Positions 1 to 6,979 of a DNA stretch of 10,398 nucleotides are shown one piece after another. The DNA comes from an uncultured Porphyromonadaceae bacterium (GTDB lineage: Bacteria; Bacteroidota; Bacteroidia; Bacteroidales; Muribaculaceae), in the NCBI GenBank assembly GCA_902494595.1, contig CABUTY010000020.1:1-10398 (forward strand). The letters are read 5' to 3'. The first letter of the stretch is position 1. Every line of letters starts with the position of its first letter. The translations under genes and the position numbers were made by a program. The notes below the pieces were generated by a model. That model saw nothing but the letters and a program-made list of their open reading frames with translations, ran no database searches and was not told where the DNA came from.

Positions 1-881
1 ATATAAAGAGTCCCGTGGCCGTGATTCCACATCTGGCCATTCATTTCAACCGTGGCGTCAATGAAGGAAATCCCATATCCGTGCAGAAAGACATGTCGCC
101 GGTACTGGGGTATTACAAGCCTGAGGAGATAGAGGAACAGAAGCGTCGCGGAGGACTGGTGAGAATCATGGTGGCCCGCGAGCTGGGTATCGAGCCTGAG
201 GATATCATAGATTATGAGCTCTGTCTCTATCCTGTGGAGAAGCCGCAGGTGATAGGCGCCGAGGGACAGTATTTTCAGTCGGGGCGCATCGATGACCTGT
301 CGATGGCATATGCAGGTTTCCAGGCACTGCTCGACGAGCACAGCGTTCAGACTGCGGCCACGCGTATGCTGGCGGTGTTCGACAACGAGGAGACCGGTTC
401 GGGCACAAAGCAGGGGGCGCATTCGCCGGTGATGAGAAACATCCTGGAGCGCATATGTCGGCAGCTGAGCGGGGATCCGGAGGATTTCTACCGTGCGGTG
501 GCCAACAGCTTCATGATATCTGCCGACGACGCTCACGCATGGCATCCAAACTATGACTCCAAGTACGACCCGACGAACCATCCCGTGATGGGAGGAGGAC
601 CGGCTATCAAGATCAATGCCAACTGCAAGTACATGACCGACAGCCGCGGAGCCGCCGTCTTCGGCGAGCTATGCCGCAAAGCCGGCGTGAAATGCCAGTA
701 CTTCGTGAACCATTCCGATGTTGCCGGCGGCAGCACCCTCGGCAACATCGCCACCGTACAACTCGACATAGAGGGCGTGGATGTGGGAAATCCCATCTGG
801 GCTATGCATTCCGCCGCCGAGACGGCAGCCGTCGCCGACCAGCTCTCTATGGTACTCGCTCTCCGGGAATTCTTCCGCTGA
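1..881 (+). CDS. M18 family aminopeptidase, 5'-truncated by window edge
   Basis: Zinc metallo-aminopeptidase of family M18 (aspartyl aminopeptidase / ApeB type), which removes N-terminal residues, often acidic ones, from peptides in the cytosol. The open frame is continuous to the left edge, so the start lies outside. A GTG at 15 is in frame, but the codons before it (I-K-S-P) continue the reading and family members are about 430-480 residues, so roughly 140 N-terminal residues with the first HxD zinc motif are missing. Counting from the GTG at 15, visible family motifs are HLAIHFNR (6-13), SGRIDDLS with the likely bridging metal Asp93, FDNEETGS with the Glu125/Glu126 pair, SADDAHAWHPNY with Asp171, GGSTLGNI (238-245) and AMHSAAET with zinc ligand His265. 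All catalytic positions expected in this part are present, so it looks functional. It ends in TGA 115 bases before tig, which has its own promoter. Exact substrate preference cannot be read from the sequence. Confidence 0.93.
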   Translation, partial: IKSPVAVIPHLAIHFNRGVNEGNPISVQKDMSPVLGYYKPEEIEEQKRRGGLVRIMVARELGIEPEDIIDYELCLYPVEKPQVIGAEGQYFQSGRIDDLSMAYAGFQALLDEHSVQTAATRMLAVFDNEETGSGTKQGAHSPVMRNILERICRQLSGDPEDFYRAVANSFMISADDAHAWHPNYDSKYDPTNHPVMGGGPAIKINANCKYMTDSRGAAVFGELCRKAGVKCQYFVNHSDVAGGSTLGNIATVQLDIEGVDVGNPIWAMHSAAETAAVADQLSMVLALREFFR

Positions 882-925
882 TATAAGGAATGTTAACGGA
901 TAAACAGAGTTTCGGATTTTTTTGT

Positions 926-933
926 TAATTTTG
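926..933 (+). promoter_or_regulatory. Putative -7 element of the tig promoter
   Basis: TAATTTTG matches the Bacteroidota -7 consensus TAnnTTTG exactly. No clear TTTG -33 box lies 19-21 bases upstream, so the match is half a promoter. It implies a transcript start near 938-942 and a leader of about 55-60 bases before the tig ATG at 997. It also overlaps the TTG at 922, which rules that codon out as a translation start if the promoter is real. Confidence 0.5.
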
Positions 934-996
934 CAAACGGATAGGGGAACGTATGCCCTGCCCGAGACAGATTACAGGAAAACAAAGACTATAAAA

Positions 997-2364
997 ATGA
1001 AGATAGAATTCGAGAAGCTCGACGAAGTCAACGGTGTGATTACCGTAGAGGTCGAAGAGAAGGATTATGCGGAAGATGTAAAGAAAGAGCTCAAGAAGGT
1101 AAGCAAGACCCACAGCGAGCCGGGCTTCCGCGCCGGCAAGGTGCCTTTCGGCATCATCGAGAAGAAATACGGCAAAGCCGTGAAATATGATGTGGTGAGC
1201 AAGGCCGTCGGCAACGAGCTATACAAATATATAGCCAACAACAAGCTGCCGGTGCTTGGCCAGCCGCTTCCCGGCAAGGAGAACGACCTCAATCCCGAGG
1301 AGACGAGCTATAAGCTGACCTTCAAGGTAGGACTGGCTCCCGAGCTCGACATAAAGGCCGACAAGGAGATGCATCTGCCTTACTACCATATAGAGATCAC
1401 CGACGAGATGATCGACAAGCAGGATGACCACATGCGCACACGCTTCGGCAAGCAGGTGCCCGGCGACGAGGTAGATGCCACGGCTCTCGTCAAGGGAGAA
1501 ATCTCTGAGCTTGACGCCGACGGCAAAGTTAAGGAGGATGGCGTGAAGGTGGAGAATGGTATTGTGGCTCCGCAGTATTTCAAGGACGAGGAGCAGACAA
1601 ACCTCTTTATCGGCAAGCACGTGGGCGACAAGGTTGTGTTCAACCCCTGGAAGACCTGCAACGGCAATGCCACTGAGATGTCGTCAATGCTCAATGTCGA
1701 CAAGAAGGATATTGACAACTATAAGGGCGACTTCGAGTTCGATATCAAGGAAATCATCGTGCTTAAGAAAGCCGAGCAGGGCGAGGAGTATTATAAGGAG
1801 GCCTTCGGCGAGAACGGCAATGTGACCGACGAGAAGAGCTACCGCGAGGCATTGAAGAACATGCTGGCCAATGCCATGGCTCCCGAGACCAACTATCGGT
1901 TCACCATCGACGCACGCGAGATTATCGGCGACAAGGTGAAGGATACACAGCTCCCCGACGAGGTGCTGAAGGAATACCTCGTGATGAACAACGACGACAT
2001 AGACGCCGACAACGTTGACGAGATATACAACGGCATGAAGAAGAGCCTGCTGTGGGATCTTGCCAAGGAGACACTTGCCAAGCAGCTTGGCGTGGAGGTT
2101 ACCGAGGAGGATTACAAACAGACAGCCCGTACGCTTGCCCGTCAGCAATTCGCGCAGTACGGCATGGCCAACGTGCCTGAAGATGCCGTGGAGCGCTTCG
2201 CCGACGATATCCTGAAGGACAAGAAGAGCATCGACCAGATCAAGGCACGCACTGCAGACATGAAGTTCTTCAACGCCCTGATGCAGGCTGTAACCCTCGA
2301 CGAGAAGACCGTCTCGGCCGATGAGTTCAACGCCCTTTTCAAGGATGAAGAGATTGCTGAGTAA
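997..2364 (+). CDS. tig: Trigger factor, ribosome-associated chaperone
   Basis: Trigger factor binds the ribosome near the exit tunnel and shields nascent chains in the cytosol. The 455-residue product (432 in E. coli) has the N-terminal ribosome-docking domain at about 1-115, with the signature loop GFRAGKVP at 43-50 inside a well-conserved stretch ending EKKYG. A middle segment at about 155-255 occupies the place of the FKBP-type isomerase domain but is strongly divergent, and a helical, acidic C-terminal chaperone region runs from about 265 to 455. I chose the ATG at 997: it follows an A-rich stretch (actataaaa), gives the expected family N-terminus MKIEFEKLD, and the longer frame back to 922 would begin inside the promoter. 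It is followed by a strong hairpin and then by clpP and clpX, the same tig-clpP-clpX order known from many bacteria. Identity is secure; isomerase activity is doubtful. Confidence 0.96.
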   Translation: MKIEFEKLDEVNGVITVEVEEKDYAEDVKKELKKVSKTHSEPGFRAGKVPFGIIEKKYGKAVKYDVVSKAVGNELYKYIANNKLPVLGQPLPGKENDLNPEETSYKLTFKVGLAPELDIKADKEMHLPYYHIEITDEMIDKQDDHMRTRFGKQVPGDEVDATALVKGEISELDADGKVKEDGVKVENGIVAPQYFKDEEQTNLFIGKHVGDKVVFNPWKTCNGNATEMSSMLNVDKKDIDNYKGDFEFDIKEIIVLKKAEQGEEYYKEAFGENGNVTDEKSYREALKNMLANAMAPETNYRFTIDAREIIGDKVKDTQLPDEVLKEYLVMNNDDIDADNVDEIYNGMKKSLLWDLAKETLAKQLGVEVTEEDYKQTARTLARQQFAQYGMANVPEDAVERFADDILKDKKSIDQIKARTADMKFFNALMQAVTLDEKTVSADEFNALFKDEEIAE

Positions 2365-2396
2365 TTTGGCGAGGAATTTGTTATCGTAATATAGAC

Positions 2397-2428
2397 TTCG
2401 CGGGACACAGGTCGCTGGGTCCCGCGAA
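2397..2428 (+). promoter_or_regulatory. Strong hairpin between tig and clpP, no U-tract
   Basis: A perfect 10-bp inverted repeat, TTCGCGGGAC at 2397-2406 and GTCCCGCGAA at 2419-2428, continues inward through one A/G mismatch into CAG/CTG and closes on a GTCG tetraloop. The 3' flank is atcatttagg, so the U-run of a classical intrinsic terminator is absent on this strand, and the opposite strand lacks one too. The 110-base gap around it holds no good TAnnTTTG promoter. It may be a partial terminator, an mRNA processing or stabilising element that separates tig from clpPX, or an attenuator; the sequence alone does not decide. Confidence 0.55.
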
Positions 2429-2474
2429 ATCATTTAGGGCGCTGTCAATGGCGCTCCCCGAAAACAGTGAATAT

Positions 2475-3179
2475 ATGAAGAATGATTTTAGGAATTATGC
2501 CGTGCACCATCTTGGTATGAGCGGCAACACACTGGACTCATATGCGCGTGCCGTCGACAGGATGGGCGTGACGGCTCCGACAGCCGACTATATGAATCCT
2601 TATATACTTGAGGAGCGTCAGCTCAACGTGACACAGATGGATGTGTTCTCCCGACTGATGATGGATCGCATCATCTTCCTCGGCACGCAGGTGACCGACC
2701 AGAGCGCCAACATCATCCAGGCCCAGCTCCTCTATCTCGACTCGGTAGATCCCGAGAAGGATATAAGCCTCTACATCAACAGCCCCGGCGGGTCGGTATA
2801 TGCCGGTCTGGGCATCTACGACACCATGCAGTATATCAATTCCGATGTGTCGACGATATGTACCGGCATGGCGGCGTCGATGGCTGCCGTGCTGCTCGTA
2901 AGCGGCGAGAAAGGTAAGCGTTACGCGCTGCCTCACAGCCGGGTGATGATCCATCAGCCTATGGGCGGTATCCAGGGACAGGCTTCCGATATAGAGATTA
3001 CCGCCAGGGAAATCCTCAAACTCAAGGAAGAGCTCTACCGCATCATCTCCGACCACTCCGGTCAGCCCTTCTCGAAGGTTGAGGCCGACTCCGACCGCGA
3101 CTACTGGATGATAGCTCCCGAGGCCAAGGAATATGGCATGATCGACAAAGTGCTCCGTAACCCGTCGAAGAAAGACTGA
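2475..3179 (+). CDS. clpP: ATP-dependent Clp protease proteolytic subunit ClpP
   Basis: Serine peptidase that forms the tetradecameric proteolytic chamber of ClpXP in the cytosol. Numbered from the ATG at 2475 (234 residues), the catalytic triad is Ser135 in GMAASMAA, His160 in MIHQPMGG and Asp209 in SDRDYW. NSPGGS at 102-107 supplies the oxyanion and handle-proximal region. I chose 2475 because it gives [15 protein letters not shown], resembling the N-terminus I recall for Bacteroidales ClpP, and follows AT-rich sequence; an in-frame ATG at 2448 would add nine residues. The first about 40 residues precede the segment that aligns with the mature E. coli N-terminus (around [10 protein letters not shown]), so they are probably a propeptide plus an axial-loop extension. 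clpX begins 9 bases after the stop, so the two are almost certainly cotranscribed; no obvious promoter lies directly upstream, suggesting readthrough from tig. Confidence 0.96.
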   Translation: MKNDFRNYAVHHLGMSGNTLDSYARAVDRMGVTAPTADYMNPYILEERQLNVTQMDVFSRLMMDRIIFLGTQVTDQSANIIQAQLLYLDSVDPEKDISLYINSPGGSVYAGLGIYDTMQYINSDVSTICTGMAASMAAVLLVSGEKGKRYALPHSRVMIHQPMGGIQGQASDIEITAREILKLKEELYRIISDHSGQPFSKVEADSDRDYWMIAPEAKEYGMIDKVLRNPSKKD

Positions 3180-3188
3180 CAGCAGGCG

Positions 3189-4448
3189 ATGGCAAAGAAA
3201 AACAGTGATATGCGGTGCATGATGTGCGGCCGCTACGACAGTGCCGACACTCCGGTTGTTGAGGTCGTGCCCGGCCTGAACCTCTGCACCGACTGCATCG
3301 ACTTCATAGATACGGCCCGCGATACCGAGCTGGCCAAGCGCAGGAAGAAGAGCAATGCCGGCAAGGGCACTGAGATAAAGTCCATACCTACTCCTCATGA
3401 AATCAAGGAATTCCTTGACCTGTACGTGATAGGGCAGGACGAAGCCAAGAAATACCTGTCGGTGGCAGTCTATAACCATTACAAGCGCATTAACCAGCCT
3501 GAGGCCAAGGATGCCGACGATGTCGACATAGAGAAATCCAACGTGGTGCTTGTGGGTCCCACAGGTACCGGCAAGACGCTTCTCGCCAAGTCGATAGCGC
3601 GTCTCCTCGACGTCCCCTTCACGATAGTCGATGCTACGGTCCTCACCGAGGCCGGATATGTAGGCGAGGATATAGAGTCGTTGCTGACGCGGTTGCTGCA
3701 GAGCTGCGACTACGATGTGGAGAAGGCCGAACGAGGCATCATCTTCATCGACGAGATTGACAAGATAGCCCGCAAGAGCGACAATCCGTCGATTACGCGC
3801 GATGTGAGCGGCGAAGGCGTGCAGCAAGGTCTGCTCAAACTCCTTGAGGGCACTGTGGCTCTCGTGCCTCCGAATGGCGGACGAAAGCACCCCGAGCAGA
3901 AGATGATTCCCGTGAATACCAAGAATATCCTCTTCATATGCGGAGGAGCCTTCGACGGTATAGAGCGTAAGATTGCCGCGCGTCTCAACACCCACATAGT
4001 AGGTTACGGCCACGACGAGAAGAACAAGAAGCGGCAGCGCGACAATCTGATGCGCTACGTTATGCCCCAGGATTTGAAATCGTTCGGCATGATTCCCGAA
4101 ATCATAGGACGACTCCCTATCCTGACAAGTCTTGACCCTCTCGATAAGCCGGCATTGAGGCGAATACTGACCGAACCCAAGAATGCGATAATCCGCCAGT
4201 ACGCCAAGCTTATGAAGCTCGACGGCGTAGAGCTGGAGTTTACCGACGACGCACTCGACACAATCGTGGACAAGGCCGTGGAATACAAGCTCGGGGCGCG
4301 CGGACTGCGTTCTATTGTGGAGACGGTGATGGTAGACGCCATGTTCGACATCCCATCGCTCAAGGACAAGAAATTCACGGTGGATGCCGAATATGTGACC
4401 CGTCAGCTCGACAAAGCCCATTTCGGCGAATTGATTCAGAATCAATAG
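3189..4448 (+). CDS. clpX: ATP-dependent Clp protease ATP-binding subunit ClpX
   Basis: AAA+ unfoldase that recognises tagged proteins, unfolds them and feeds them to ClpP. The 419-residue protein (424 in E. coli) is complete. The N-terminal zinc-binding domain has Cys10, Cys13, Cys33 and Cys36. Walker A is GPTGTGKT at 123-130, pore loop GYVG at 156-159, Walker B IIFIDEID at 184-191, the RKH loop at 232-234, [12 protein letters not shown] at 299-310 and the sensor-2 arginine in GARGL at 369-373. The loop that docks into ClpP, IGF in E. coli, appears to read VGY at 271-273. All ATPase residues expected are there. It lies 9 bases downstream of clpP and forms one functional complex with it. The start ATG at 3189 matches the family N-terminus just ahead of the zinc finger. 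A run of eight C residues follows the TAG stop. Confidence 0.97.
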   Translation: MAKKNSDMRCMMCGRYDSADTPVVEVVPGLNLCTDCIDFIDTARDTELAKRRKKSNAGKGTEIKSIPTPHEIKEFLDLYVIGQDEAKKYLSVAVYNHYKRINQPEAKDADDVDIEKSNVVLVGPTGTGKTLLAKSIARLLDVPFTIVDATVLTEAGYVGEDIESLLTRLLQSCDYDVEKAERGIIFIDEIDKIARKSDNPSITRDVSGEGVQQGLLKLLEGTVALVPPNGGRKHPEQKMIPVNTKNILFICGGAFDGIERKIAARLNTHIVGYGHDEKNKKRQRDNLMRYVMPQDLKSFGMIPEIIGRLPILTSLDPLDKPALRRILTEPKNAIIRQYAKLMKLDGVELEFTDDALDTIVDKAVEYKLGARGLRSIVETVMVDAMFDIPSLKDKKFTVDAEYVTRQLDKAHFGELIQNQ

Positions 4449-4480
4449 ACCCCCCCCGAATTTTAAGGAATACGCTCTGA

Positions 4481-4496
4481 ATATCGGAGCCGATAT
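4481..4496. repeat. Short palindrome after clpX
   Basis: ATATCGGAGCCGATAT is a 16-base near-perfect palindrome (6-7-bp arms around a 2-4-base centre) about 35 bases after the clpX stop. It could be the base of a small hairpin or a protein-binding site, or chance; nothing else supports a role. Confidence 0.3.
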
Positions 4497-4501
4497 CATC
4501 A

Positions 4502-4543
4502 ATACGGCAAAGGCTACAAAAAAAATTGTGGCCTTTGCCGTAT
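4502..4543 (+). terminator. Long hairpin after clpX, probable terminator
   Basis: Arms ATACGGCAAAGGCTAC (4502-4517) and GTGGCCTTTGCCGTAT (4528-4543) pair over 16 positions with one G-U, and two further A-U pairs leave an all-A loop. The outer 13 bp are perfect. It lies in the 158-base gap between clpX and recQ and is well placed to end the tig-clpP-clpX transcript. The 3' flank is actgtttgc, so only a short U-run follows and the terminator call is moderate. It ends 4 bases before the -33 box of the recQ promoter. Confidence 0.5.
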
Positions 4544-4547
4544 ACTG

Positions 4548-4578
4548 TTTGCAGATTGGGGAATTTTTATTAAATTTG
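4548..4578 (+). promoter_or_regulatory. recQ promoter, Bacteroidota sigma-ABfr type
   Basis: TTTG at 4548-4551, a 19-base spacer, then TAAATTTG at 4571-4578 match both boxes of the Bacteroidota consensus (TTTG, TAnnTTTG) at normal spacing. Transcription would start around 4583-4586, giving a leader of roughly 20-25 bases before the recQ ATG. This is the clearest promoter in the window and indicates that recQ is transcribed separately from clpX. Confidence 0.75.
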
Positions 4579-4606
4579 TAATTGAAGAAAGAAACCGGAA
4601 GGCCCA

Positions 4607-6841
4607 ATGTCGACAAGACAGGCCGTATCTCCTCAATTACAACGCATGAACAATTACATGGTACCGGCTCAGCGAGCCAAGATATACGAGACACTTAAAT
4701 ATTACTTTGGCTTCGACACATTCAAGGATGGTCAGCTGGAAGTGATAGAGAATCTTGTGTCGGGGCATGATGTGTTCGTGTTGATGCCCACAGGTGGCGG
4801 CAAGTCGTTATGCTACCAGCTGCCGGCACTGATGCTTGAGGGCACGGCAGTGATTATCTCGCCGTTGATAGCCCTGATGAAGAATCAGGTCGACGCCATG
4901 CGAGGCTGTGCCGACCGCGACCGTGTGGCGCATTTCCTCAATTCCTCCCTTACCAAGGGAGCCGCCGAACAGGTTCGCAAGGATGTGCGCTCGGGGCGTA
5001 CAAAGCTGCTGTATGTGGCTCCCGAATCGCTCGCCAAAGAGGAAAACATAGAGTTCCTCAAGTCGGTGAAAGTCTCTTTCTTTGCCGTCGATGAGGCACA
5101 TTGTATCTCGGAATGGGGGCATGATTTCCGCCCGGAGTACCGCAGGATACGACCCATGATTTCCGAGATAGGCAATCTGCCGGTTATAGCCCTTACAGCC
5201 ACGGCGACCCCAAAGGTGCAGCATGACGTGCAGAAAAACCTCGGAATACTCGACGCAAAGGTGTTCAAGTCGAGTTTCAACAGAAAGAATCTCTATTACG
5301 AGGTGCGGCCTAAGACCAAAGACATAGACCGCGACATAATAAGATATATAAAGGAGCATCCCGGAGAGTCGGGTATCGTGTACTGTCTGAGCCGCAAGAA
5401 GGTAGAGGAATTTGCGGAGACGCTAAACATCAACGGCATATCGGCGCTGCCTTATCATGCCGGTATGGATACGGGGCAACGGGCCGCCAACCAGGATGCA
5501 TTCCTTCAGGAGAAGGTGAAGGTGATAGTGGCCACGATAGCCTTCGGTATGGGTATCGACAAGCCCGACGTAAGGTTTGTGATACATTACGACATGCCCA
5601 AGAGTCTTGAGGGCTATTATCAGGAGACAGGTCGTGCGGGACGCGACGGGGGCACGGGCAACTGCATCACCTTCTATGGCCGCAAGGACCTGCAGAAACT
5701 TGAGAAGCTCATGCAGAGCAAGTCGGTGCAGGAACAGGAAATTGGTCATCAGCTTCTCAAGGAGACGGCGAGCTATGCCGAGTCGTCGGTATGCCGCCGG
5801 AAGATACTGCTCCATTATTTCGGCGAAGTCTATGAGGAAGACAATTGCGGGATGTGCGACAACTGTCGGCGCCCTCGCCGCAAGGTGGAGATGGGTCAGG
5901 AGCTGCTGTCGGTTCTTGAGGCGGTGCTCGCCGTGGAGCAATGTCATAAGTCGGAATATGTGGTAAATGTGCTGATCGGCCGCGCCACTGACGAGATAAA
6001 ACGCAACGGCCATGATTCGCTTGAAGAGTTCGGGGTGCTCGACGATACGGAGGAGAAGCTGGTGGCCACGCTGGTGCATCAGGCCGTGGTGGCAGGCTAT
6101 CTCGAGAGAGACCTCGAGAATTACGGTATTCTCAAGCTCACACCCCAGGCGCGTAAATTCATGGACAATCCCGGCAAGTTCGAGATTGTGGAGGATATAG
6201 ACTATTCTGAATGCGACGATGAGCTGCCGCAAGGGAAAGGGTGCTCGGCATCCGACATGGAACTCTACGCCATACTCGACCAGCTCAACAAGGATGTAGC
6301 ACGCAAACGCGGAGTGGCCCCTTATCTTGTGTTCCGCGAGTCGAGCCTCGAAGCAATGGCCACAACTTATCCCGTCACCAACGAGGAACTCCTCAACATT
6401 CCGGGAGTAGGAGCGGGCAAGGCAGCCAAATTCGGAAAGCCTTTCCTCGACATAATAAAAAAATATGTTGAGGAAAACGAGATTGAGCGGCCCATGGATT
6501 TCAGAGTGCGCAGTCTGGCACGCAAGAGCAACACCAAGATTCTGATTATCCAGGCCATCGACAGGCAGGTGGACCTTGATGACCTTGCCGACAGCCTCGG
6601 ACTCGATTTCCCCGACTTTATATCCGAACTCGAGACTATCGTGGAAGCCGGAACCAAAATCGATATCAATTATTTCATCAACGATATCCTCGATGAGGAG
6701 CAGCTTGAAGATATGATTGATTATTTCAAGTCGTGCACGGAGGATAATCCTGAAAAAGCCATAAAGGAACTCGGCTCAGACTATGACGAGGACGACATAC
6801 GTCTGGTAAGGGTGAAATTCATTTCCGACATGGGCAACTAA
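4607..6841 (+). CDS. recQ: ATP-dependent DNA helicase RecQ
   Basis: Superfamily 2 3'-5' DNA helicase that unwinds branched and duplex DNA in recombination and replication repair. The 744-residue protein shows the motifs in order: Walker A PTGGGKS (61-67), DEAH box (162-165) followed by [15 protein letters not shown] (197-202), and arginine-finger motif [10 protein letters not shown] (339-348). The zinc site is Cys396, Cys414, Cys417 and Cys420. A winged-helix RQC domain lies at about 430-520 and an HRDC domain at about 550-622 ([16 protein letters not shown]). An acidic stretch (about 527-539) separates RQC and HRDC. About 120 further residues beyond HRDC make it longer than E. coli RecQ (about 610); such a C-terminal extension, probably helical or winged-helix, is common in Bacteroidota. 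The start at 4607 follows a short leader with a GGAAGG stretch; internal ATGs at 4646 and 4658 are possible but less likely. It has its own promoter, and no clear terminator follows it. Confidence 0.96.
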   Translation: MSTRQAVSPQLQRMNNYMVPAQRAKIYETLKYYFGFDTFKDGQLEVIENLVSGHDVFVLMPTGGGKSLCYQLPALMLEGTAVIISPLIALMKNQVDAMRGCADRDRVAHFLNSSLTKGAAEQVRKDVRSGRTKLLYVAPESLAKEENIEFLKSVKVSFFAVDEAHCISEWGHDFRPEYRRIRPMISEIGNLPVIALTATATPKVQHDVQKNLGILDAKVFKSSFNRKNLYYEVRPKTKDIDRDIIRYIKEHPGESGIVYCLSRKKVEEFAETLNINGISALPYHAGMDTGQRAANQDAFLQEKVKVIVATIAFGMGIDKPDVRFVIHYDMPKSLEGYYQETGRAGRDGGTGNCITFYGRKDLQKLEKLMQSKSVQEQEIGHQLLKETASYAESSVCRRKILLHYFGEVYEEDNCGMCDNCRRPRRKVEMGQELLSVLEAVLAVEQCHKSEYVVNVLIGRATDEIKRNGHDSLEEFGVLDDTEEKLVATLVHQAVVAGYLERDLENYGILKLTPQARKFMDNPGKFEIVEDIDYSECDDELPQGKGCSASDMELYAILDQLNKDVARKRGVAPYLVFRESSLEAMATTYPVTNEELLNIPGVGAGKAAKFGKPFLDIIKKYVEENEIERPMDFRVRSLARKSNTKILIIQAIDRQVDLDDLADSLGLDFPDFISELETIVEAGTKIDINYFINDILDEEQLEDMIDYFKSCTEDNPEKAIKELGSDYDEDDIRLVRVKFISDMGN

Positions 6842-6874
6842 TTTGTAATTGCCGCAGGAATCACAATAATTTTT
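6842..6874 (+). promoter_or_regulatory. Weak candidate promoter for the parvulin gene
   Basis: TTTG at 6842-6845 sits immediately after the recQ stop. A 21-base spacer leads to TAATTTTT at 6867-6874, which differs from TAnnTTTG only at the last base. If used, the leader would be about 95 bases. The rest of the 138-base gap (6842-6979) shows no other convincing promoter, terminator or hairpin, so readthrough from recQ is also possible. Confidence 0.35.
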
Positions 6875-6979
6875 TTCGGAGAGCAACGTTTTTAATAAAG
6901 TACGGAATATCGGGCGGCAAGAGAGCGTATTTCTGTCGTCGGATGGACTCTGTGAATTGAAACAACATCAAAAACGACG

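Noticed and set aside
922..996. Extended N-terminus of trigger factor starting at TTG 922
   Set aside because: The codon lies just upstream of and against the -7 promoter element, and the extra 25 residues do not match the family; the ATG at 997 does.
2362..2368. TAATTTG at the tig stop as a clpP promoter -7 element
   Set aside because: One base short of TAnnTTTG and without a -33 box at proper spacing.
1684..2433. A 249-residue open frame on the minus strand across the tig 3' half
   Set aside because: Antisense to conserved trigger factor sequence, leucine/valine/histidine-rich composition typical of a shadow frame, no promoter at its start.
2437..2457. Repeated GGCGCT on both sides of the ATG at 2448
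   Set aside because: A six-base direct repeat is too short to mean anything alone, and it does not form a hairpin.
2538..4694. A 718-residue open frame on the minus strand across clpP and clpX
   Set aside because: It is fully antisense to two intact genes with all catalytic motifs, has no recognisable domain and runs into the recQ start. It arises from the GC-biased codon use of the sense genes.
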